From Tubulanus polymorphus (Eukaryota > Nemertea > Palaeonemertea > Tubulaniformes > Tubulanidae): a stretch of 60,000 bases of DNA. The notes under the pieces were generated by a model, which made no database searches, had not been told where the DNA came from, and saw nothing but the letters and a program-made list of their open reading frames with translations. Location: NCBI RefSeq assembly GCF_964204645.1, contig NC_134031.1:21265307-21325306 (forward strand), given 5' to 3'. Numbering within the stretch: the stretch's first letter is position 1; the number at the start of each line of letters is the position of its first letter. This document shows positions 50,984 to 60,000 of the stretch, one piece after another. A program made the position numbers and the translations under genes.

Positions 50984-53900
50984 GCTGCCTTAGGTTCTGA
51001 AGATGATGGACTCAATCTGAAAAGATGGGTTAAGGCGTATTGAACTGATTTCAAATAGATAGGTGGAAAGATTAAGAATTTTCTGGCTATCTATGCTCCT
51101 GAAGATGATGGACTCGATCTGAAATGATAGGTTAAGGTAAACTGAACTGATTTCGAGTAGATGGACTGAAAGATACAGATTTTTCTTGCAAAATAGGGTC
51201 CTAAAGATGATGAATTCTATCATAATTGATGGGTTAGGGTGTACTGAACTGATTTCAAATAGATAGGTTGAAAGATTAAGAACTTTCTGGCTGCTTTTGG
51301 TTCTGAAGATGATGGATTCAATCTGAAAAGATGGGTTAAGGCGTATTGAACTGATTTCAAATGGATAGGTGGAAAGATTAAGAATTTTCTGGCTATTTAT
51401 GCTCCTGAAGATGATGGACTCGATCTGAAATGATAGGTTAAGGTAAACTGAACTGATTTCGAGTAGATGGACTGAAAGATACAGATTTTTCTTGCAAAAT
51501 AGGGTCCTAAAGATGATGAATTCTATCTTAATTGATGGGTTAGGGTGAACTGAACTGATTTCAAATAGATAGGTGGAAAGAATCAGAATTTTCTGGCTGC
51601 CTTTGGTTCTGAAGATGATGGACTCAATCTGAAAAGATGGGCTAAGGCGTATTGAACTGATTTAAAATAGATAGGTGGAACGATTAAGAATTTTCTGGCT
51701 ATTTATGCTCCTGAAGATGATGGACTCGATCTGAAATGATAGGTTAAGGTAGACTGAACTGATTTCGAGTAGATGCACTGAAAGATACAGATTTTTCTTG
51801 CAAAAAAGGGTCCTAAAGATGATGAGTTCTATTGATGGGTTAGGGTGTACTGAACTGATTTCAAATAGATAGGTGGAAAGATTAAGAATTTTCGGGCTAT
51901 TTATGCTCCTGAAGATGATGGACTCGATCTGAAATGATAGGTTAAGGTAAACTGAACTGATTTCGAATAGATGGACTGAAAGATACAGATTTTTCTTGCA
52001 AAATAGGGTCCTAAAGATGATGAATTCTATCTTAATTGATGGGTTAGGGTGTACTGAACTGATTTCAAATAGATAGGTGGAAAGAATCAGAATTTCCTTG
52101 CTGCTTTTGGTTCTAAAGATGATGGATTCAATCTGAAAAGATGTGTTAAGGCGTATTGAACTGATTTCAAATAGATAGGTGGAAAGATTAAGAATTTTCT
52201 GGCTATTTATGCTCCTGAAGATGATGGACTCGATCTGAAATGATAGATTAAGGTAAACTGAACTGATTTCGAGCAGATGGACTTAAAGATACAGATTTTT
52301 CTTGCAAAATAGGGTCCTAAAGATGATGAATTCTATCTTAATTGATGGGTTAGGGTGTACTGAACTGATTTCAAATAGATAGGTTGAAAGAATCAGAATT
52401 TTCTGGCTGCTTTTGGTTCTGAAGATTATGGATTCAATCTGAAAAGATGTGTTAAGGCGTATTGAACTGATTTCAAATAGATAGGTGGAAAGATTAAGAA
52501 TTTTCTGGCTATTTATGCTCCTGAAGATGATGGACTCGATCTGAAATGATAGGTTAAGGTAGACTGAACTGATTTCGAGTAGATGGACTGAAAGATACAG
52601 ATTTTTCTTGCAAAATAGGGTCCTAAAGATGATGAGTTCTATCTTAATTGATGGGTTAGGGTGTACTGAACTGATTTCAAATAGATAGGTGGAAAGAATC
52701 AGAATTTTCTGGCTGCCTTTGGTTCTGAAGATGATGGACTCAATCTGAAAAGATGGGCTAAGGCGTATTGAACTGATTTCAAATAGATAGGTGGAAAGAT
52801 TAAGAATTTTCTGGCTATTTATGCTCCTGAAGATGATGGACTCGATCTGAAATGATAGGTTAAGGTAGACTGAACTGATTTCGAGTAGATGGACTGAAAG
52901 ATACAGATTTTTCTTGCAAAAAAGGGTCCTAAAGATGATGAGTTCTATCTTAATTGATGGGTTAGGGTGTACTGAACTGATTTCAAATAGATAGGTGGAA
53001 AGATTAAGAATTTTCTGGCTATTTATGCTCCTGAAGATGATGGACTCGATCTGAAATGATAGGTTAAGGTAAACTGAACTGATTTCGAGTAGATGGACTG
53101 AAAGATACAGATTTTTCTTGCAAAATAGGGTCCTAAAGATGATGAATTCTATCTTAATTGATGGGTTAGGGTGTACTGAACTGATTTCAAATAGATAGGT
53201 TGAAAGAATCAGAATTTTATGGCTGCTTTTGGTTCTGAAGATGATGGATTCAATCTGAAAAGATGTGTTAAGGCGTATTGAACTGATTTCAAATAGATAG
53301 GTGGAAAGATTAAGAATTTTCTGGCTATTTATGCTCCTGAAGATGATGGACTCGATCTGAAATGATAGGTTAAGGTAGACTGAACTGATTTCGAGTAGAT
53401 GGACTGAAAGATACAGATTTTTCTTGCAAAATAGGGTCCTAAAGATGATGAGTTCTATCTTAATCGATGGGTTAGGGTGTACTGAACTGATTTCAAATAG
53501 ATAGGTGGAAAGAATCAGAATTTTCTGGCTGCCTTTGGTTCTGAAGATGATGGACTCAATCTGAAAAGATGGGCTAAGGCGTACTGAACTGATTTCAAAT
53601 AGATAGGTGGAAAGATTAAGAATTTTCTGGCTATTTATGCTCCTGAAGATGATGGACTCGATCTGAAATGATAGGTTAAGGTAGACTGAACTGATTTCGA
53701 GTAGATGGACTGAAAGATACAGATTTTTCTTGCAAAAAAGGGTCCTAAAGATGATGAGTTCTATCTTAATTGATGGGTTAGGGTGTACTGAACTGATTTC
53801 AAATAGATAGGTGGAAAGATTAAGAATTTTCTGGCTATTTATGCTCCTGAAGATAATGGACTCGATCTGAAATGATAGGTTAAGGTAAACTGAACTGATT

Positions 53901-56878
53901 TCGAGTAGATGGACTGAAAGATACAGATTTTTCTTGCAAAATAGGGTCCTAAAGATGATGAATTCTATCTTAATTGATGGGTTAGGGTGTACTGAACTGA
54001 TTTCAAATAGATAGGTTGAAAGAATCAGAATTTTATGGCTGCTTTTGGTTCTGAAGATGATGGATTCAATCTGAAAAGATGTGTTAAGGCGTATTGAACT
54101 GATTTCAAATAGATAGGTGGAAAGATTAAGAATTTTCTGGCTATTTATGCTCCTGAAGATGATGGACTCGATCTGAAATGATAGGTTAAGGTAGACTGAA
54201 CTGATTTCGAGTAGATGGACTGAAAGATACAGATTTTTCTTGCAAAATAGGGTCCTAAAGATGATGAGTTCTATCTTAATTGATGGGTTAGGGTGTACTG
54301 AACTGATTTCAAATAGATAGGTTGAAAGAATCAGAATTTTCTGGCTGCTTTTGGTTCTGAAGATGATGGACTCAATCTGAAAAGATGGGTTAAGGCGTAT
54401 TGAACTGATGTCAAATAGATAGGTGGAAAGATTAAGAATTTTCTGGCTATTTATGCTCCTGAAGATGATGGACTCGATCTGAAATGATAGGTTAAGGTAG
54501 ACTGAACTGATTTCGAGTAGATGGACTGAAAGATACAGATTTTTCTTGCAAAATAGGGACCTAAAGATGATGAATTCTATCTTAATTGATGGGTTAGGGT
54601 GAACTGAACTGATTTCAAATAGATAGGTTGAAAGAATCAGAATTTTCTTGCTGCCTTAGGTTCTGAAGATGATGGACTCAATCTGAAAAGATGGGTTAAG
54701 GCGTATTGAACTGATTTCAAATAGATAGGTGGAAAGATTAAGAATTTTCTGGCTATCTATGCTCCTGAAGATGATGGACTCGATCTGAAATGATAGGTTA
54801 AGGTAAACTGAACTGATTTCGAGTAGATGGACTGAAAGATACAGATTTTTCTTGCAAAATAGGGTCCTAAAGATGATGAATTCTATCATAATTGATGGGT
54901 TAGGGTGTACTGAACTGATTTCAAATAGATAGGTTGAAAGATTAAGAACTTTCTGGCTGCTTTTGGTTCTGAAGATGATGGATTCAATCTGAAAAGATGG
55001 GTTAAGGCGTATTGAACTGATTTCAAATGGATAGGTGGAAAGATTAAGAATTTTCTGGCTATTTATGCTCCTGAAGATGATGGACTCGATCTGAAATGAT
55101 AGGTTAAGGTAAACTGAACTGATTTCGAGTAGATGGACTGAAAGATACAGATTTTTCTTACAAAATAGGGTCCTAAAGATGATGAATTCTATCTTAATTG
55201 ATGGGTTAGGGTGAACTGAACTGATTTCAAATAGATAGGTGGAAAGAATCAGAATTTTCTGGCTGCCTTTGGTTCTGAAGATGATGGACTCAATCTGAAA
55301 AGATGGGCAAAGGCGTATTGAACTGATTTAAAATAGATAGGTGGAACGATTAAGAATTTTCTGGCTATTTATGCTCCTGAAGATGATGGACTCGATCTGA
55401 AATGATAGGTTAAGGTAGACTGAACTGATTTCGAGTAGATGCACTGAAAGATACAGATTTTTCTTGCAAAAAAGGGTCCTAAAGATGATGAGTTCTATCT
55501 TAATTGATGGGTTAGGGTGTACTGAACTGATTTCAAATAGATAGGTGGAAAGATTAAGAATTTTCGGGCTATTTATGCTCCTGAAGATGATGGACTCGAT
55601 CTGAAATGATAGGTTAAGGTAAACTGAACTGATTTCGAATAGATGGACTGAAAGATACAGATTTTTCTTGCAAAATAGGGTCCTAAAGATGATGAATTCT
55701 ATCTTAATTGATGGGTTAGGGTGTACTGAACTGATTTCAAATAGATAGGTGGAAAGAATCAGAATTTTCTTGCTGCTTTTGGTTCTAAAGATGATGGATT
55801 CAATCTGAAAAGATGTGTTAAGGCGTATTGAACTGATTTCAAATAGATAGGTGGAAAGATTAAGAATTTTCTGGCTATTTATGCTCCTGAAGATGATGGA
55901 CTCGATCTGAAATGATAGATTAAGGTAAACTGAACTGATTTCGAGCAGATGGACTGAAAGATACAGATTTTTCTTGCAAAATAGGGTCCTAAAGATGATG
56001 AGTTCTATCTTAATTGATGGGTTAGGGTGTACTGAACTGATTTCAAATAGATAGGTTGAAAGAATCAGAATTTTCTGGCTGCTTTTGGTTCTGAAGATGA
56101 TGGATTCAATCTGAAAAGATGTGTTAAGGCGTATTGAACTGATTTCAAATAGATAGGTGGAAAGATTAAGAATTTTCAGGCTATTTATGCTCCTGAAGAT
56201 GATGGACTCGATCTGAAATGATAGGTTAAGGTAGACTGAACTGATTTCGAGTAGATGGACTGAAAGATACAGATTTTTCTTGCAAAATAGGGTCCTAAAG
56301 ATGATGAGTTCTATCTTAATTGATGGGTTAGGGTGTACTGAACTGATTTCAAATAGATAGGTGGAAAGAATCAGAATTTTCTGGCTGCCTTTGGTTCTGA
56401 AGATGATGGACTCAATCTGAAAAGATGGGCTAAGGCGTATTGAACTGATTTCAAATAGATAGGTGGAAAGATTAAGAATTTTCTGGCTATTTATGCTCCT
56501 GAAGATGATGGACTCGATCTGAAATGATAGGTTAAGGTAGACTGAACTGATTTCGAGTAGATGGACTGAAAGATACAGATTTTTCTTGCAAAAAAGGGTC
56601 CTAAAGATGATGAGTTCTATCTTAATTGATGGGTTAGGGTGTACTGAATTGATTTCAAATAGATAGGTGGAAAGATTAAGAATTTTCTGGCTATTTATGC
56701 TCCTGAAGATGATGGACTCGATCTGAAATGATAGGTTAAGGTAAACTGAACTGATTTCGAGTAGATGGACTGAAAGATACAGATTTTTCTTGCAAAATAG
56801 GGTCCTAAAGATGATGAATTCTATCTTAATTGATGGGTTAGGGTGTACTGAACTGATTTCAAATAGATAGGTTGAAAG

Positions 56879-56980
56879 AATCAGAATTTTCTGGCTGCTT
56901 TTGGTTCTGAAGATGATGGATTCAATCTGAAAAGATGTGTTAAGGCGTATTGAACTGATTTCAAATAGATAGGTGGAAAG
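56879..56980. repeat. Representative class A monomer
   Basis: A clean 102-bp A monomer. Diagnostic parts are aatcagaatt at the start, gcttttggttctgaag at 19-34, gattcaatctgaaaagatg at 41-59 and ttaaggcgtattg. Two main A subtypes exist: gcttttgg...gattcaatc...gtgttaagg and gcctttgg...gactcaatc...gggctaagg. Confidence 0.95.
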
Positions 56981-57082
56981 ATTAAGAATTTTCTGGCTAT
57001 TTATGCTCCTGAAGATGATGGACTCGATCTGAAATGATAGGTTAAGGTAGACTGAACTGGTTTCGAGTAGATGGACTGAAAG
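56981..57082. repeat. Representative class B monomer
   Basis: Diagnostic parts are attaagaatt at the start, ctatttatgctcctgaag, gactcgatctgaaatgatag, then taaactg or tagactg and ttcgagtagatggactg. This copy has a private ctggtttcg for ctgatttcg. Confidence 0.95.
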
Positions 57083-57184
57083 ATACAGATTTTTCTTGCA
57101 AAATAGGGTCCTAAAGATGATGAATTCTATCTTAATTGATGGGTTAGGGTGAACTGAACTGATTTCAAATAGATAGGTGGAAAG
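57083..57184. repeat. Representative class C monomer
   Basis: Diagnostic parts are atacagatttttcttgc at the start, aatagggtcctaaagatg, ctatcttaattgatgggtta and gtgtactg or gtgaactg. Copies vary at gaattc versus gagttc (about position 40), and at aaaatagggtcc versus aaaaaagggtcc; the latter pair travels with the tagactg form of B. Confidence 0.95.
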
Positions 57185-58627
57185 AATCAGAATTTTCTGG
57201 CTGCCTTTGGTTCTAAAGATGATGGACTCAATCTGAAAAGATGGGCTAAGGCGTATTGAACTGATTTCAAAGAGATAGGTTGAAAGATTAAGAATTTTCT
57301 GGCTATTTATGCTCCTGAAGATGATGGACTCGATCTGAAATGATAGGTTAAGGTAAACTGAACTGATTTCGAGCAGATGGACTGAAAGATACAGATTTTT
57401 CTTGCAAAATAGGGTCCTAAAGATGATGAGTTCTATCTTAATTGATGGGTTAGGGTGTACTGAACTGATTTCAAATAGATAGGTTGAAAGAATCAGAATT
57501 TTCTTGCTGCCTTAGGTTCTGAAGATGATGGACTCAATCTGAAAAGATGGGTTAAGGCGTATTGAACTGATTTCAAATAGATAGGTGGAAAGATTAAGAA
57601 TTTTCTGGCTATTTATGCTCCTGAAGATGATGGACTCGATCTGAAATGATAGGTTAAGGTAAACTGAACTGATTTCGAGTAGATGGACTGAAAGATACAG
57701 ATTTTTCTTGCAAAATAGGGTCCTAAAGATGATGAATTCTATCATAATTGATGGGTTAGGGTGTACTGAACTGATTTCAAATAGATAGGTTGAAAGATTA
57801 AGAACTTTCTGGCTGCTTTTGGTTCTGAAGATGATGGATTCAATCTGAAAAGATGGGTTAAGGCGTATTGAACTGATTTCAAATGGATAGGTGGAAAGAT
57901 TAAGAATTTTCTGGCTATTTATGCTCCTGAAGATGATGGACTCGATCTGAAATGATAGGTTAAGGTAAACTGAACTGATTTCGAGTAGATGGACTGAAAG
58001 ATACAGATTTTTCTTGCAAAATAGGGTTCTAAAGATGATAAATTCTATCTTAATTGATGGGTTAGGGTGAACTGAACTGATTTCAAATAGATAGGTGGAA
58101 AGAATCAGAATTTTCTGGCTGCCTTTGGTTCTGACGATGATGGACTCAATCTGAAAAGATGGGCAAAGGCGTATTGAACTGATTTCAAATAGATAGGTGG
58201 AAAGATTAAGAATTTTCTGGCTATTTATGCTCCTGAAGATGATGGACTCGATCTGAAATGATAGGTTAAGGTAGACTGAACTGATTTCGAGTAGATGGAC
58301 TGAAAGATACAGATTTTTCTTGCAAAAAAGGGTCCTAAAGATGATGAGTTCTATCTTAATTGATGGGTTAGGGTGTACTGAACTGATTTCAAATAGATAG
58401 GTGGAAAGATTAAGAATTTTCGGGCTATTTATGCTCCTGAAGATGATGGACTCGATCTGAAATGATAGGGTAAGGTAAACTGAACTGATTTCGAATAGAT
58501 GGACTGAAAGATACAGATTTTTCTTGCAAAATAGGGTCCTAAAGATGATGAATTCTATCTTAATTGATGGGTTAGGGTGTACTGAACTGATTTCAAATAG
58601 ATAGGTTGAAAGAATCAGAATTTTCTG

Positions 58628-60000
58628 GCTGCTTTTGGTTCTGAAGATGATGGATTCAATCTGAAAAGATGTGTTAAGGCGTATTGAACTGATTTCAAAT
58701 AGATAGGTGGAAAGATTAAGAATTTTCTGGCTATTTATGCTCCTGAAGATGATGGACTCGATCTGAAATGATAGGTTAAGGTAGACTGAACTGATTTCGA
58801 GTAGATGGACTGAAAGATACAGATTTTTCTTGCAAAATAGGGTCCTAAAGATGATGAGTTCTATCTTAATTGATGGGTTAGGGTGTACTGAACTGATTTC
58901 AAATAGATAGGTGGAAAGAATCAGAATTTTCTGGCTGCCTTTGGTTCTGAAGATGATGGACTCAATCTGAAAAGATGGGCTAAGGCGTATTGAACTGATT
59001 TCAAATAGATAGGTGGAAAGATTAAGAATTTTCTGGCTATTTATGCTCCTGAAGATGATGGACTCGATCTGAAATGATAGGTTAAGGTAGACTGAACTGA
59101 TTTCGAGTAGATGGACTGAAAGATACAGATTTTTCTTGCAAAAAAGGGTCCTAAAGATGATGAGTTCTATCTTAATTGATGGGTTAGGGTGTACTGAACT
59201 GATTTCAAATAGATAGGTGGAAAGATTAAGAATTTTCTGGCTATTTATGCTCCTGAAGATAATGGACTCGATCTGAAATGATAGGTTAAGGTAAACTGAA
59301 CTGATTTCGAGTAGATGGACTGAAAGATACAGATTTTTCTTGCAAAATAGGGTCCTAAAGATGATGAATTCTATCTTAATTGATGGGTTAGGGTGTACTG
59401 AACTGATTTCAAATAGATAGGTTGAAAGAATCAGAATTTTATGGCTGCTTTTGGTTCTGAAGATGATGGATTCAATCTGAAAAGATGTGTTAAGGCGTAT
59501 TGAACTGATTTCAAATAGATAGGTGGAAAGATTAAGAATTTTCTGGCTATTTATGCTCCTGAAGATGATGGACTCGATCTGAAATGATAGGTTAAGGTAG
59601 ACTGAACTGATTTCGAGTAGATGGACTGAAAGATACAGATTTTTCTTGCAAAATAGGGTCCTAAAGATGATGAGTTCTATCTTAATTGATGGGTTAGGGT
59701 GTACTGAACTGATTTCAAATAGATAGGTTGAAAGAATCAGAATTTTCTGGCTATTTATGCTCCTGAAGATGATGGACTCGATCTGAAATGATAGGTTAAG
59801 GTAGACTGAACTGATTTCGAGTAGATGGACTGAAAGATACAGATTTTTCTTGCAAAATAGGGTCCTAAAGATGATGAATTCTATCATAATTGATGGGTTA
59901 GGGTGTACTGAACTGATTTCAAATAGATAGGTTGAAAGATTAAGAACTTTCTGGCTGCTTTTGGTTCTGAAGATGATGGATTCAATCTGAAAAGATGGGT
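58628..60000. repeat. Right end of window, still inside the array
   Basis: It continues the match to the 37.0-38.1 kb region (offset 21,612 bp) until 59,752, then switches through a hybrid monomer into another block. The last monomer (from 59,939, an A with a B-like head) is cut by the window edge, so the array is longer than seen. Confidence 0.85.
59735..59836. repeat. A/B hybrid monomer at a recombination junction
   Basis: The head aatcagaattttctggct is class A and the remainder (atttatgctcctgaag...) is class B, followed by a normal C at 59,837. The match to the 38.1-kb region stops exactly at 59,752, within the ttctggct shared by A and B. Confidence 0.85.

Larger units (their letters stand above)
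50984..58627. repeat. 7,644-bp tandem duplication, copy 2
   Basis: It shares the 6-bp deletion (near 51,826), agggacc at 54,555 and ctgacg at 58,131, all exactly +7,644. About ten private substitutions between copies were noticed by eye, such as gacttaaag near 52,281, gaagattatgg near 52,424 and gataaattc near 58,037. That is about 0.1-0.2% divergence. Confidence 0.93.
3037..60000. repeat. 102-bp three-class (A/B/C) satellite array with nested higher-order repeats
   Basis: About 558 head-to-tail monomers of 102 bp fill the rest of the window, all in one orientation, and run off the right edge. Three classes are told apart by their starts: A begins aatcagaattttctggctg, B begins attaagaattttctggcta, C begins atacagatttttcttgcaa. 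Hand-counted identities between representative monomers are 80/102 (A-B), 80/102 (A-C) and 78/102 (B-C). Order is (A 0-2 times) B C. Two blocks are nearly invariant across classes: positions 32-40 (aagatgatg) and 72-84 (ctgaactgatttc in B and C). G+C is about 35%, with G well above C on the plus strand. No inserted transposon or unrelated sequence was seen. The composition and scale fit centromeric, pericentromeric or subtelomeric heterochromatin, but location cannot be told from sequence. Confidence 0.98.

Noticed and set aside
28144-54889. Repeated 77-codon minus-strand open frames (28,144, 32,738, 35,900, 39,164, 43,346, 47,012, 50,990, 54,656)
   Set aside because: Same satellite frame, bounded by the propagated ccttagg stop on one side and the tatcataattg change on the other. 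They are repeat copies, not a gene family.
3037-60000. CENP-B box in the B monomer (ttcgagtagatgg)
   Set aside because: Only the TTCG core agrees; the required later A and CGGG positions do not match.
3037-60000. CRISPR array
   Set aside because: The repeats are contiguous 102-bp monomers without unique spacers, in a eukaryotic context.

Overview
The window is eukaryotic and almost entirely satellite DNA. The first ~3 kb are AT-rich, low-coding sequence with spliceosomal-looking signals (polypyrimidine/TTTCAG acceptors, one GTAAGT donor, an AATAAA signal), two small tandem repeats and possibly the 3' end of a gene. Intron-like signals, minisatellites and a >50 kb satellite fit a metazoan, perhaps an invertebrate, but nothing here fixes the taxon. 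There are no bacterial operons, tRNAs, rRNAs or CRISPR arrays.

Layout. 1-3,036 is unique flank: a 37-bp minisatellite (61-248), a 32-bp tandem repeat (910-1,005), a candidate exon (1,489-1,574), a run of acceptor-like tracts (1,781-1,861), an exon-like stretch ending in a stop (1,946-2,181), a possible poly(A) signal (2,322-2,327), then featureless AT-rich DNA. At 3,037 the sequence switches abruptly to a head-to-tail satellite that continues to the right edge (~57 kb, about 558 monomers). No foreign insertion was seen in it.

The satellite monomer is 102 bp and occurs as three classes, A, B and C (about 76-78% identical to each other by hand count; much closer within a class). The order follows a near-strict rule: B is followed by C, and each BC dimer is preceded by zero, one or two A monomers. 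The commonest unit is ABC (306 bp), with BC (204 bp) inserts and, near the left edge, AABC. Larger repeats sit on top of this: a 20-monomer (2,040 bp) higher-order unit of the form (ABC ABC BC BC)x2 at 13.6-19.4 kb; a 2,860-bp duplication at 22.1-27.7 kb; a 4,594-bp tandem duplication at 25.1-34.3 kb; and a very recent 7,644-bp tandem duplication at 43.3-58.6 kb. Shared indels and substitutions let several of these events be ordered in time. Hybrid monomers mark some of the crossovers.

The long minus-strand open frames across the array are not called as genes. They exist because 102 is a multiple of three and one frame of all three monomer classes lacks stops. They are broken by 1-, 3-, 4- and 6-bp indels and by nonsense substitutions that have spread with the array. 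The most interesting content is the history of the array: a three-letter grammar, nested expansions of different size, and breakpoints that can be located to a few bases.
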